A stretch of 39,722 nt of DNA, from the NCBI GenBank assembly GCA_913045175.1, contig CAJWQG010000031.1, positions 1 to 39,722 on the forward strand, given 5' to 3'. The notes under the pieces are model-generated. The model was not told where the DNA came from. It saw only the letters and a list, made by a program, of their open reading frames with translations, and searched no databases. Positions 1-8,063 of the stretch are shown one piece after another (the first letter of the stretch is position 1; each line of letters begins with the position of its first letter). Position numbers and translations under genes: made by a program. This stretch comes from an uncultured Gammaproteobacteria bacterium. GTDB lineage: Bacteria; Pseudomonadota; Gammaproteobacteria; Pseudomonadales; Azotimanducaceae.

Positions 1-118
1 GATCGCTTTCAGGGGCGACAACTTCACGAGTTCCCGTAGTGGCACAACCCGCGCCCATCGTTAACGCTAACAGGAAAGCTATAGAGAGATTGCGCACCTT
101 GTTCCTTTCTTTCGACAT
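1..118 (-). CDS. Lipoprotein, 5' part only (runs off the window start)
   Basis: Reading the minus strand from the ATG at 118 gives a basic N-terminus, a hydrophobic stretch (SIAFLLALTM) and a lipobox-like GAGC, followed by ATTGTREVVAPESD up to the window edge. That is the layout of a type II (lipoprotein) signal peptide with Cys25 as the lipidated residue. A GTG at 97 in the same frame has a better ribosome site (AAAGGAAC, about 5 bases upstream) and would give a shorter, more typical signal peptide, so the start is uncertain. It is divergent from the binding-protein gene at 257, with a shared 138-bp control region. Only about 39 codons are visible, so the mature protein cannot be named. A shadow frame is possible, but the signal-peptide pattern argues against it. 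Confidence 0.55.
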   Translation of the reverse strand, partial: MSKERNKVRNLSIAFLLALTMGAGCATTGTREVVAPESD

Positions 119-256
119 TTTGAATTTGGAGAAAACCCCATGGAACCGCGTTAAGTTCATAATATCCGTTTTTAAGGCCGGGGCACCAGCGGGGGGACAC
201 CTGACCCTTATTTTCCGTGCTAAGCTGGCAGCCGTAAGCCCTGTAAGCGCTAAGCA

Positions 257-2131
257 ATGAAACGCCTAATAATCACTGTCAGCTCCGTTCTGATTCTCCA
301 GAACGTCCTTGCCATTGCAGCGGCATTTGCCAGCGAGCCAAGTCATGGTCTGTCCTATTTCGGCGATCTGAAATACCCCCGGGATTTCCCTTACTTTGAC
401 TACGCAAATCCCGATGCCCCGAAAGGGGGGAAAATGAAAACGTCGGCGATTGGCACGTTCAATAATCTGCATCCCTATGCGGACAACGGCATCCCGGCGC
501 AAGGGATTGATGGTTATAGCATGTGGATCTATGACAGGTTGATGGTCCAGTCCCAGGACGAGCTTTCTTCTGCCTATGGCAATCTAGCAGAGACCGTAGA
601 ACTGGCCGACGATTACCGTTCGGTAACCTTTACGCTTCGGGAAGGCGCTTACTGGCATGATGGTATGCCCGTAACGATAGAGGATGTTATCTGGACGTTC
701 AATACGCTAAAGAGCAAGGGATCCGTGGCATGGAAAAGCGCCAATAAACGGGTTGTCAGCGTTGAACAAGTCGGACCTCGGACTTTTAGGTTTCGCTTCG
801 ATGAAACCGCACCAAAAACTCGCCAGCTAGCTATGCAGATGTCCTCATTTATCCCTTTGCCGAAGCATTATTGGAAAAACAGAACGTTTAATGCCACAAC
901 ATTGGTACCTCCGCTGGGCAGCGGTCCCTACCGTATCAAGACGGTAGATGCAGGTCATAGAATCATCTATCAACGAGTAAAAGACTATTGGGGGAGAAAC
1001 CTGAATGTCAATATCGGTGCCCATAACCTGGGAGAAATCGAATTTATCTACTTTCTCGATAAGAATATAGTTATTCAGTCGCTTAGAGCGGGAGTCTTCG
1101 ATTATAAAAGGGAGTTTAACACCGACGACTTTGCAACAGCTTATGATTTTTGGGGATTGCACGAAGGCCTTTTCATCAAAAAAATGCTGAAGCTTGGCAA
1201 GACCTACGGGATGGATTGGGGAATCCTCGTCAATACCCGTATAGAGAAACTCAGCGATATCAGGGTCCGGGAAGCCTTGGCTCTGGCCTACAACTTCGAG
1301 TGGGCCAACCGGGTGTTATGGCACGGCTTAATGAAACGTAACATCAGTTACTTCATCGAATCCGGACTGGAAGCTACGGGTCCCCCTTCCGCTGAGGAAC
1401 TTTTCCTTTTGGAGCCCTTTCGCGACCAGATACCGGAACGAGTTTTCACCCATGAGTTTCTACTGCCAGAGAATAGCCCCTCTGGCAGGAATCGAGATAC
1501 GCTGCTGCAAGCCGACGCGCTTCTTGAGTCGGCCGGGTGGGTTGTCAGTGATTTCAAACGGGTAAATCGCGCAAGCGGAAAGCCTTTTACCCTGGAGATT
1601 ATCACGAGTGATATTGCGCAAGAACGAATGCTGGTTCCCTATGTAGAAAACCTTAAGCGATTAGGCATCTCGGCAAAGCTTCGCAGGATAGAAAGCAACA
1701 CGATGGTCAACCGCAAGCGGACATATGATTTCGAAGCAGTAGTTCAGCAGATTTGGCTGAACAATATCCCGAACGCCGGATGGATACGCAGCAGTTTTCT
1801 ATCGGGCAATGCGGATATCCCTAATATGCAGAACTATGCCGGCATTAAAGTTCCTGCTGTTGATGCTCTCGTTGAAAAGCTCATATTTGCTGCCAGCGAA
1901 GATCAGATGAATATCGCCGGCCGTGCACTAGATCGGATATTGCTCTGGAGTTTCTATGTCGTTCCAGGCGCTTATCCGCAAGGACGCAAGTTTGTATATT
2001 GGGATCGATTCGGCTTTTCACCACCGGAAAAGATGGTTTGGAATGGATGGCCCCATTTGTGGTGGATAGATAAGGAAAAAAATGCACGTGTCGACGCCGG
2101 TATCTCGGCACTGAAGGATAGTACGAATTAA
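257..2131 (+). CDS. YejA-like ABC transporter substrate-binding protein (family 5)
   Basis: A 624-residue periplasmic solute-binding protein of the peptide/opine/nickel family (SBP_bac_5). Residues 1 to about 26 are a Sec signal peptide (hydrophobic core to about residue 24, then ASEPSHG). The early block with YPRDFPYFDYANPDAPKGG and GTFNNLHPY is characteristic of the YejA/microcin-C subgroup, and the length fits that subgroup. The known role of such proteins is to bind oligopeptides and deliver them to the YejBEF permease/ATPase. No permease or ATPase gene follows, so it is an orphan here. No clear Shine-Dalgarno sequence precedes the ATG, but the signal peptide supports this start. The last codons (LKDSTN, stop) lie inside a 121-bp direct repeat whose second copy is at 4914-5034. 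Family assignment is firm; the ligand is unknown. Confidence 0.9.
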   Translation: MKRLIITVSSVLILQNVLAIAAAFASEPSHGLSYFGDLKYPRDFPYFDYANPDAPKGGKMKTSAIGTFNNLHPYADNGIPAQGIDGYSMWIYDRLMVQSQDELSSAYGNLAETVELADDYRSVTFTLREGAYWHDGMPVTIEDVIWTFNTLKSKGSVAWKSANKRVVSVEQVGPRTFRFRFDETAPKTRQLAMQMSSFIPLPKHYWKNRTFNATTLVPPLGSGPYRIKTVDAGHRIIYQRVKDYWGRNLNVNIGAHNLGEIEFIYFLDKNIVIQSLRAGVFDYKREFNTDDFATAYDFWGLHEGLFIKKMLKLGKTYGMDWGILVNTRIEKLSDIRVREALALAYNFEWANRVLWHGLMKRNISYFIESGLEATGPPSAEELFLLEPFRDQIPERVFTHEFLLPENSPSGRNRDTLLQADALLESAGWVVSDFKRVNRASGKPFTLEIITSDIAQERMLVPYVENLKRLGISAKLRRIESNTMVNRKRTYDFEAVVQQIWLNNIPNAGWIRSSFLSGNADIPNMQNYAGIKVPAVDALVEKLIFAASEDQMNIAGRALDRILLWSFYVVPGAYPQGRKFVYWDRFGFSPPEKMVWNGWPHLWWIDKEKNARVDAGISALKDSTN

Positions 2132-2231
2132 CCACATATTCTTACCGGTTTCCAAGTACCTTTACCCGCGGATACCGGCGGAGCCGTGCTTTGTCACGAC
2201 AAATTCCAACAAATATCGGTCTCAGCGAAGC
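2111..2231 (+). repeat. 121-bp direct repeat, copy 1
   Basis: This segment matches 4914-5034 at constant offset 2803 with no gaps and three mismatches (118/121 by my count). It begins in the last six codons of the binding-protein gene and covers most of the spacer before the esterase gene. It contains a small palindrome, TTTGTC-AC-GACAAA (2190-2203). Because it includes coding sequence, it is better explained as a segmental duplication than as an intergenic element. Confidence 0.9.
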
Positions 2232-2260
2232 CCCATAAATTTTAAGGACTACGGAACTAC

Positions 2261-3211
2261 ATGAAGAAAACAATGGTTTTACTTTTATTGTTTGTCTGCG
2301 TTGTATTTTTAGGCTTCGTTTATTTTCTAAATTCTTGGGAGCCAGGCAGTTTGGATAAATCAGATGGTTCATTTACTTTCTATGAGCCTTTTCCGTCAGA
2401 GTTTGTGACCCCAAGACCCGTCGATGTGTGGCTGCCAAAAGGTTACGAAGACAATCCGCTTGATCACTACCCGGTAGTCTATATGCATGACGGGCAGCTT
2501 CTGTTTGACAAGCCGACTTCACCCATGGCCAGGTTCTGGTACAGGCCTTTTAACTGGTATATCGGCGGCATGTTCTGGGAGGTTGATAAAATCATGTCTC
2601 GTCTGATTCGGGAACAACAGATTCGCCCTGCGATTGTTGTTTCAATCTGGTTTATTCCCAATAGAAGGGGGGCAGAGTTCATGCCCCAAAAGCCCATTAC
2701 CATGGTCGAAACTGGGCTTGAGCGTATTGGTGATTCAGACGTCACCCCCGATGATGTCATATCGGATAACTATCTTAAATTTTTGACGAAAGAGCTAAAG
2801 CCATTTGTCGACAAAAACTTCCGCACTTTGACAGATAGAGATAATACTTTCGTGATGGGTTCCAGTATGGGTGGCTTAATATCAGCTTACGCCATATCTG
2901 AATACCCTGATATTTTTGGCGGCGCTGCCTGTCTGTCCACTGACTGGTCCCATGGCGATGGTGCGGTGATCGATTGGTACAAGACACACTGGCCTCGCGC
3001 TGGTTCGCATCGCCTTTACTTTGACTATGGTACCGAAAGCTATGATGCGCCTTTTGAACCCTTCCAGAAACGGATGGACAATGTTATGCGCCAGCATGGA
3101 TATGTAGAAGAAGTAGACTGGGTGACCAAAAAGTTTGAAGGCGCTAACCATAGTCCGAAGGCGTGGCGCGAGAGATTACATATCCCGCTCACATTCTTAC
3201 TGGGCAACTAG
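2261..3211 (+). CDS. Membrane-anchored putative esterase (PF00756-like alpha/beta hydrolase)
   Basis: A 316-residue protein with a hydrophobic N-terminal segment (residues 5-23), either a signal anchor or an uncleaved signal peptide, followed by an esterase-D/enterochelin-esterase type domain. The nucleophile elbow is G200-S-S202-M-G with Ser202 as the likely nucleophile. The block YPVVYMHDGQLLFD (70-83) is typical of the family. A C-terminal His in GANHSPKAWRERL (about residue 296) is the likely catalytic histidine. The family hydrolyses acyl or carboxyl esters; the substrate here is unknown. It stands alone, 129 bp after the binding protein, and that spacer is the duplicated segment. The domain architecture resembles the second esterase at 34226, but that one lacks the N-terminal membrane segment. 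Confidence 0.85.
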   Translation: MKKTMVLLLLFVCVVFLGFVYFLNSWEPGSLDKSDGSFTFYEPFPSEFVTPRPVDVWLPKGYEDNPLDHYPVVYMHDGQLLFDKPTSPMARFWYRPFNWYIGGMFWEVDKIMSRLIREQQIRPAIVVSIWFIPNRRGAEFMPQKPITMVETGLERIGDSDVTPDDVISDNYLKFLTKELKPFVDKNFRTLTDRDNTFVMGSSMGGLISAYAISEYPDIFGGAACLSTDWSHGDGAVIDWYKTHWPRAGSHRLYFDYGTESYDAPFEPFQKRMDNVMRQHGYVEEVDWVTKKFEGANHSPKAWRERLHIPLTFLLGN

Positions 3212-3407
3212 TTCTACCCAGGCTAGTCCAGGCACACTCTCGTGCTGGTAAGGGTCCAGGTACTCCAGGCTATCGAGGGGTACTGTCGAATCGGCTGCTT
3301 CGACGTATCGAATAAATAGGTACAAAAAGGACGGATTATCGACCTATTAGAAGGATATGTCGGCGAATGCTGTTCCCTCTCACCCCAAAATCCTGTAAAA
3401 CGCGATC

Positions 3408-4265
3408 ATGAAAATACCTAAACGAATACAACCACTTATCGACGACGGCATCATTGATGCGGTGCTCAGTCGGTTAATGAGTGGCAAAGAAGCCAATGTC
3501 TTCGTGGTCCGCTGCGGAAAAGAGATTCGTTGTGCCAAGGTGTACAAAGAGGCCATGAAACGTAGCTTCAAACAGGCCGCTACCTACCGTGAGGGTCGCA
3601 AAACAGGCAATACCCGTCGTAATCGCGCGATGGAAAAAGGCTCGAAGTACGGCCGTAAGCAAACTGAAGAGATCTGGCAAAATGCCGAAGTAGACGCATT
3701 GCGTAAACTGGCGGAAGCCGGCGTGCGGGTCCCGGTTCAATATGGCTGCGTCGATGGCGTGCTTCTGATGGAGTTGATCTGCGACGCCGCGGGTGATGTC
3801 GCACCCCGCCTGAGTGACGTGGCTTTCTCTGCCAAACAGGCGCTACAGGATCATAGCGTCTTAATGGGCTATGTTGTGCGCATGCTGTGCGCCGGGTTGG
3901 TGCATGGCGATCTGTCTGAATTCAATGTGTTGGTGGGTGAGCACGGTCCTGTAATTATTGACTTACCGCAGGCCGTCGATGCGGCAGCCAACAACCAAGC
4001 GCGATCGATGTTACTGCGTGATGTTAACAACCTCAGCAACTACTACGGCCAGTTTGCACCCGAACTGATCGGCAGTCGATTCGCTGAAGAAATCTGGGCG
4101 CTGTATGAAGCCGGTGAGTTACACCCCGACTGCACACTGTCCGGTCAGTTTGAGGATGACAATCGCAGTGCCGACGTTAACGCGATCATGACGGAAATAA
4201 ATGCTGCAATTGAGGAAGAAGAAGCACGGTTGGAGGCGAATCAAGTGCGGCTACCTTCTCCCTGA
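3408..4265 (+). CDS. RIO1-family serine/threonine protein kinase (PA4780-like)
   Basis: A 285-residue RIO kinase. Visible motifs are the nucleotide loop SGKEANVFVV (25-34), the ATP-binding lysine in CAKVYK (Lys44), the catalytic loop HGDLSEFNVLV (His166, Asp168, Asn173), and IIDLPQ (Asp185) in place of DFG. The charged insert after Lys44 (residues 53-90, with RKTGNTRRNR) is the flexible loop typical of RIO1 proteins. Archaeal and eukaryotic RIO1 act in ribosome maturation. The bacterial PA4780-type proteins are much less well understood, so no substrate is claimed. It is monocistronic. The spacer upstream (3212-3407) shows nothing I can name, and an enolase-superfamily pseudogene lies downstream on the other strand. 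Confidence 0.93.
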   Translation: MKIPKRIQPLIDDGIIDAVLSRLMSGKEANVFVVRCGKEIRCAKVYKEAMKRSFKQAATYREGRKTGNTRRNRAMEKGSKYGRKQTEEIWQNAEVDALRKLAEAGVRVPVQYGCVDGVLLMELICDAAGDVAPRLSDVAFSAKQALQDHSVLMGYVVRMLCAGLVHGDLSEFNVLVGEHGPVIIDLPQAVDAAANNQARSMLLRDVNNLSNYYGQFAPELIGSRFAEEIWALYEAGELHPDCTLSGQFEDDNRSADVNAIMTEINAAIEEEEARLEANQVRLPSP

Positions 4266-4407
4266 TGCTATCGGGGACCGAATGGCCCTCGTATTCACGC
4301 TGAGCCAGTTGAAGTTCCAGCAATGCAAGGGGCGTGTTATATCCTGTAAGCCATGCAGAAGAGGTGCAGTACCACTGGCAGATATCCCACCTGGAGAGCG
4401 GATTCCG

Positions 4408-4881
4408 CTACTCAACGACCTCCAATGTCTCGCGCTTCACGAGATCCAAATCGATCTCGGCACCCAAACCTGGACAGGTAGGCGCCTGCACCATGCCGCG
4501 GGAATCCACTTCGATGTCGTGCACCAATCCGTACTTGAGCGCACCGCTGCAAGGAAAGACTTCGTAGTAGTCGCAGTTCGGGATCGCCATCGTGATGTGC
4601 AGGTTGGCGACGTTGTTGAGCGAGTTACCGCCGTGGTGGATTTCGCACTTCATCTTGAAGCCCTCGGCCATGTGCGCGATGCGAACCATCGGTGTGATAC
4701 CACCGCAAACGGCGACGTCGCCGCGCAACATGTCCGTCGCACGCTGATCGACCCACTGGGCCATGCCGTAGAAGCCGCCAGGCGCGAACTCGGTATTGAT
4801 CATCGGGATGTCGAGCTTCTGCTTCAGCTTCTGGTAGTTGTAGATGTCCTCTTCGGCGAGGGGGTCCTCACCCTGCTCGGC
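4408..4881 (-). pseudogene. 5'-truncated enolase-superfamily (mandelate racemase-like) gene
   Basis: The minus strand is open from a stop just upstream (4882-4884) to the stop at 4408-4410. It encodes the C-terminal part of an enolase-superfamily protein of the mandelate racemase/dehydratase type. Recognisable pieces are EDPLAEEDIYNYQKLKQ, the GDVAVCGGITPMVRIAHMAE strand-helix unit, and the HHGGNSLNNVANLHI block with the catalytic-region histidine pair. The barrel start with its metal ligands and the whole capping domain (about 200 residues or more) are missing. An ATG at 4803 exists but would start inside the barrel, so the product would be non-functional. The broken end sits about 30 bp from the second copy of the 121-bp repeat, pointing to one rearrangement. 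The frames read on the plus strand across this segment are shadows. Confidence 0.82.
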
Positions 4882-4913
4882 TTACAAAGCTTCTCAGCGA
4901 TCAACCCAACAGC

Positions 4914-5034
4914 CTGGAGGATAGTACGAATTAACCACATTTTCTTACCGGTTTCCAAGTACCTTTACCCGCGGATACCGGTGGAGCCGTGCTTTGTCAC
5001 GACAAATTCCAACAAATATCGGTCTCAGCGAAGC
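4914..5034 (+). repeat. 121-bp direct repeat, copy 2 (contains a binding-protein 3' stub)
   Basis: This is the second copy of 2111-2231. Its first 21 bases read L-E-D-S-T-N-stop, matching the LKDSTN-stop end of the gene at 257-2131, so it carries a stub of a related gene's end plus its downstream spacer. It directly abuts the broken end of the enolase-superfamily pseudogene. Homology stops at 5034; the following sequence is unrelated to the esterase start after copy 1. Confidence 0.88.
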
Positions 5035-5163
5035 GCCAGTCACCTGGCCCAGAAGTATCCTTTGTTGTCATAGACACCGTTGGGGTAGAGCATGTGGAAA
5101 CTCCTGGATGGTTTGAAAGGGTAGTTCTATCATGGACAGCACGATGACCGACTACAATAAGGG

Positions 5164-5188
5164 TGGTCCGGACAGGTTGGTCCGGACA
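5164..5188. promoter_or_regulatory. Paired GTCCGGAC palindromes, possible operator
   Basis: The 11-base word TGGTCCGGACA occurs twice, at 5164-5174 and 5178-5188. Each copy contains the perfect 8-bp palindrome GTCCGGAC, with centres 14 bp apart. A TACAAT that could serve as a -10 box lies just before it (5153-5158), but I see no well-spaced -35. The position, about 70 bp before the coding start at 5257, suits a repressor site. The function is inferred only from symmetry and position. Confidence 0.3.
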
Positions 5189-5256
5189 ATGTGAAGGTTT
5201 AGCGGTCAGTCGGACTATGCGGCAGCATCCGACCCTGCAGAACGACGAAGGTGTTC

Positions 5257-6180
5257 ATGGAGATATTGTTTACGATCATCGGCGGCCTGGTGGCGCTTCT
5301 GGCACTTGCGGCACTTGTGGTCATTCTGCATCTGTGGAAGCACGCGAGGCTCAGGCACCGAACTCTGTTCGATCGCCAGACACTGTTCCACGGTTCCGGC
5401 CTCTTTCACGTGGCATCGGCAGTCAAACTCAAGTCCGGCGAGGACCTTCTGTCCGGCATTGGTCGACTTGTGAAAGAGATTGAACGCCAGGGGGCAAAGG
5501 TGATCTATGCCGGGAAGGTTGCATTCCCGCGGACTCGAATATCCAGACAGGTGCCGGATCTCGAATGGGACGCGTACGTCATTGCGCAATACTCATCCCG
5601 ACGGGCATGGGATTCCATGGTGGAGAGTCAAGCCTACAACGATCTTCTGGATGACTTCACGCGAGTGTGGCCATTGGGATTTGAACGTTCAGCAGTTCAG
5701 AACGTGGCGGTGACGATGATGATGTTGCGGTTGCGGATCCGCCATCTGCTGTCGCGCGCGCCTCCAACCTATCCCTTTGAGCCTCAGGACCTGCCGGAGG
5801 ACGGTCTGCCACCGGTGGCCATGGACAAGGCTGCGCTTGACCGTGCGGTGGCGGAGTATGAACCGCTGAGCAGGGACGCGCTCGTTATTGTCAATTTCCA
5901 AAAGCAAGGGAATGCGGAGCAGAGCAGACGCAACGACCGATACGGTGCGTCAATGATGTCGATGCTCGCCGAAGTCGGCTACGGGCCGATCCACCTGGGT
6001 CGCGCGGTGTCGCTGGAAGACGATGTGGACTTCGATCAGGTCGCGATAATCTCGTATCCGGGGATCCGGTATTTCGCCGAGATGGTTCGGAGCAAGTTCT
6101 ACACTGGCATTTTCGGCGGCAAACAGCTGAGCGATGATCTTACTGCGCCGACCGTCCCAATACTGCAGCACCTCAAGTAG
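5257..6180 (+). CDS. Membrane-anchored protein with two DUF1330-like (dimeric alpha/beta barrel) halves
   Basis: The ATG at 5257 is preferred over the in-frame GTG at 5251 because GAAGG (5247-5251) then has correct spacing. The 307-residue product starts with a strong membrane helix (residues 3-25: ILFTIIGGLVALLALAALVV), then a basic segment KHARLRHR. Two similar alpha/beta halves follow. In the first, YAGKVAFPR, DAYVIAQYSSRRAWDSMV and YNDLLDDF resemble DUF1330/DABB-fold proteins. In the second, DALVIVNFQKQ, AEVGYGPIHLG, FDQVAIISYPGIRYFAEMV and FGGKQLSDDL follow the same pattern. The function of such proteins is unknown. The gene looks richer in GC than its neighbours and sits right after a rearrangement scar, so it may have been acquired separately. 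Fold assignment is by eye. Confidence 0.7.
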   Translation: MEILFTIIGGLVALLALAALVVILHLWKHARLRHRTLFDRQTLFHGSGLFHVASAVKLKSGEDLLSGIGRLVKEIERQGAKVIYAGKVAFPRTRISRQVPDLEWDAYVIAQYSSRRAWDSMVESQAYNDLLDDFTRVWPLGFERSAVQNVAVTMMMLRLRIRHLLSRAPPTYPFEPQDLPEDGLPPVAMDKAALDRAVAEYEPLSRDALVIVNFQKQGNAEQSRRNDRYGASMMSMLAEVGYGPIHLGRAVSLEDDVDFDQVAIISYPGIRYFAEMVRSKFYTGIFGGKQLSDDLTAPTVPILQHLK

Positions 6181-6282
6181 GCGTCTCATGGCCGCATGCA
6201 GCGGCGTCAGCTCATCCGTCGTTTGACATCAGGAGTACACTGGCTCCGGGGGATATCCGTGCGCAAGCATACTCCCCGATGT

Positions 6283-6294
6283 ATCATCGATGAT
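6283..6294. promoter_or_regulatory. 12-bp perfect palindrome upstream of the CmcJ-like gene
   Basis: ATCATCGATGAT is a perfect 12-bp palindrome about 60 bp before the start at 6354. Its position fits an operator, but no regulator gene is nearby and a chance occurrence is possible. The surrounding spacer (6181-6353) also holds a short GCCGC-ATGCA-GCGGC hairpin just after the previous stop, without a T-run. Confidence 0.2.
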
Positions 6295-6353
6295 CGCACC
6301 ATATGTTATTTGTTGGCGCGAAGTAAAGAAGCGAACGCTAATGGCGAGACAGA

Positions 6354-7205
6354 ATGCTAAATGGTAAAGTTTACGGCATGAGTTCCGCACCTAAATGGAT
6401 CGAATCACAGATTGCTTTTGTTAATGAAGAGTGGCGTCAGCGAAGCGAACCACCCAGAATATTCAATCGAGAATCTCGCCATGCCAATACCAGCCGGCAC
6501 GATGTAGTCATCCATAACGCAAGACTTCAAGAGGAAGAGTACGACCTTGACGATTGTGGCTACATACTCGTCAATCATAAAACTGCAGTGTCTGAATTCC
6601 GCAACAAGGAAGTTGTAGCGCAGCAATACTTTCCAGAGATGCAAGAGGTCATCCTTGAATTAACCGGAGCACATACGGCCCTTCCTTTCTCTTTCTACCA
6701 AGTTCGATCCAAACGACCCGATAATTTTTTCGACGCCTACTCGCTCTATATGCATTGCGACTTTAGCCCCGATACGTGGCTCCAACTTGCACAGAGCATT
6801 GTCCAAACAAGCGGGACTGAAGAGCAATACCCCGAGGACGAATGGGACTTTGCACTCTACAATCTATGGCGCCCTATCGAACGACCTGTTGAAAAAGACC
6901 CGTTGGTATTGATTGACGCAAGGACTATCGAAAGAGAAGACATTGTCAATTATCTGGCCATTGAAGAGGGAACCAATGCTCTGGCTGCCATCCCTTTATT
7001 TAACAAGAACCAGAAATACTGTTACTTCCCGAATATGACACCAGACGAAGTACTGGTCTTTAAACAGCTCGACTCACGAATCGATAAATCACTGGTCTGT
7101 CCGCATACGTCGTTTATCGACCCCAGTGCAGCGGCGGATGCAGGAGAGAGAGAAAGTATCGACATACGATTTATGTGCGTGTTTCCGAAAGAAAAAGTAA
7201 ATTAA
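6354..7205 (+). CDS. CmcJ/NvfI-type non-haem iron oxidoreductase
   Basis: The 283-residue product resembles the CmcJ/GA4-desaturase/NvfI group, which are iron- and 2-oxoglutarate-type oxygenases known from fungal and bacterial secondary metabolism. The HxD metal pair is visible as M-H134-C-D136-F. The family-typical block NLWRPIERPVEKDPLVLID follows. The distal ligand is likely His251 in CPHTSFIDP, and Arg272 in IRFMCVF is the likely 2-oxoglutarate contact. The block FPNMTPDEVLVFKQLDS is also typical. In this family the enzymes hydroxylate, desaturate or rearrange small molecules; the substrate here is unknown. An alternative start, MSSAPKW at 6378, is possible. It is followed 22 bp later by the DUF2784 gene, which may be cotranscribed. 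Confidence 0.82.
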   Translation: MLNGKVYGMSSAPKWIESQIAFVNEEWRQRSEPPRIFNRESRHANTSRHDVVIHNARLQEEEYDLDDCGYILVNHKTAVSEFRNKEVVAQQYFPEMQEVILELTGAHTALPFSFYQVRSKRPDNFFDAYSLYMHCDFSPDTWLQLAQSIVQTSGTEEQYPEDEWDFALYNLWRPIERPVEKDPLVLIDARTIEREDIVNYLAIEEGTNALAAIPLFNKNQKYCYFPNMTPDEVLVFKQLDSRIDKSLVCPHTSFIDPSAAADAGERESIDIRFMCVFPKEKVN

Positions 7206-7227
7206 TTCTTCGTCTTCCCATTATTTA

Positions 7228-7620
7228 TTGATCGCTGATGCAATCCTCCTATTGCACGTCGCTTTCGTTGCCTTCGTCGTTCTCGGGCTTGCGTTCATTC
7301 TTATCGGGAAGCTATTGACCTGGTCCTGGGTCAGAAACAGATGGTTTCGTCTCATCCATCTCGCTTCTATCGGCGTGGTAGTCGTTCAGTCCTGGTTGGG
7401 AGTCCTCTGCCCCTTAACAAACTGGGAGATAACGTTTCGTGCGAAAGCGGGTGACGCTGTTTACTCAGGTTCTTTCATTTCGCATTGGCTGCAGTCGCTT
7501 TTGTACTACGAAGCGCCTGCCTGGGTATTTGTGGTCGGCTATACAGCGTTCGGCATTCTGGTCATAGCCAGCTGGTTTTGGGTAGGGCCACGCCCCTTTT
7601 CCTATCAGAACGACCACTGA
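7228..7620 (+). CDS. DUF2784 family membrane protein
   Basis: The 130-residue product has about four hydrophobic helices (residues 3-25, 42-60, 84-105 region and 104-124). It carries the family signatures FVVLGLAFILIGKLLTW, GVLCPLTNWE, and YEAPAWVFVVGYTAFG near the end. DUF2784 proteins are small inner-membrane proteins of unknown function. The only usable start in this frame is TTG at 7228, without a clear ribosome site; the ATG at 7238 is in another frame. A diverged remnant of a second DUF2784 gene lies at 8114-8206, so this family was once duplicated here. Confidence 0.85.
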   Translation: MIADAILLLHVAFVAFVVLGLAFILIGKLLTWSWVRNRWFRLIHLASIGVVVVQSWLGVLCPLTNWEITFRAKAGDAVYSGSFISHWLQSLLYYEAPAWVFVVGYTAFGILVIASWFWVGPRPFSYQNDH

Positions 7621-7831
7621 TCGATCAGAACCACAACAATATCGCTTACTCAGTCATAGCAAAGTGTGGCAAATATCCTACAAGATCTTCAGCATTCTCG
7701 CACAGACAATACGTGGACTTCGCACCTATGGTTTTTCAGAGTATCTGCATCAACTAACAACCGCCAAATAACATCTCCCCGCGGTCTACAGATACGAATA
7801 TTAAGGTAATGCGCAGATTTATGGGAACCAT

Positions 7832-8005
7832 ATGAATGACGGCACCGTAAAAGTATCGATAACCACTCTGTCGGAGTGGGCACGTCAGCTAATTCAGATA
7901 TCAAATACTACAAACGAGCGGACAAGATCCGAAGAAATTTCCGGACTTATTAGAGATATTCTAGATACCACCACACCTCGCAAAGTAAAAGTAGAAGATA
8001 AATAA
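7832..8005 (+). CDS. Small ribbon-helix-helix-like protein (57 aa)
   Basis: An ATG at 7832 opens a 57-codon frame ending at TAA 8003-8005. The protein begins MNDGTVKVSITTLSEWARQ and ends with a basic tail (PRKVKVEDK). The order beta-strand (KVSITT), helix (LSEWARQLIQIS), turn, helix (RSEEISGLIRDIL) is that of a ribbon-helix-helix DNA-binding protein such as a small antitoxin or CopG-like repressor. No toxin gene follows; a scar of gene fragments does. It could be an orphan antitoxin or a solo regulator. The fold is inferred from the pattern alone, and its short length leaves a chance ORF possible. Confidence 0.5.
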   Translation: MNDGTVKVSITTLSEWARQLIQISNTTNERTRSEEISGLIRDILDTTTPRKVKVEDK

Positions 8006-8013
8006 CACCTGAT

Positions 8014-8032
8014 CCTGGCTAACCAGGTTTCT
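8014..8032 (+). terminator. Weak hairpin terminator candidate
   Basis: CCTGG (8014-8018), a CTAA loop and CCAGG (8023-8027) form a 5-bp hairpin followed by TTTCT, nine bases after the stop of the 57-aa ORF. The stem is short and the T-run brief, so it would be a weak terminator at best. Confidence 0.3.
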
Positions 8033-8063
8033 CCAGTACGCAACGTCTGAGAGAAAGAGAGAA

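Noticed and set aside
24-257. 77-codon minus-strand frame and 73-codon plus-strand frame at the window start
   Set aside because: A third frame (minus, from 118) encodes a convincing lipoprotein signal peptide, making these two shadows.
2190-2203. TTTGTC-AC-GACAAA palindrome as terminator of the binding-protein gene
   Set aside because: The loop of 2 bases is too small for a stable hairpin and no T-run follows.
4188-4407. An open minus-strand frame directly continuing after the enolase-remnant stop (containing GYNTPLALLELQLAQREYEG)
   Set aside because: It has no good start, runs antisense into the RIO kinase gene and I recognise no family. A decayed fragment is possible but unsupported.
4201-5073. 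A 290-codon plus-strand frame across the region after the RIO kinase
   Set aside because: It overlaps the RIO kinase end and is antisense to the enolase-superfamily remnant, whose family motifs are clear. The plus-strand translation shows no family resemblance.
7689-7904. A 71-codon minus-strand frame
   Set aside because: It is antisense to the 57-aa RHH-like ORF, is Cys/His/Arg-rich as expected of a shadow, and has no family resemblance.
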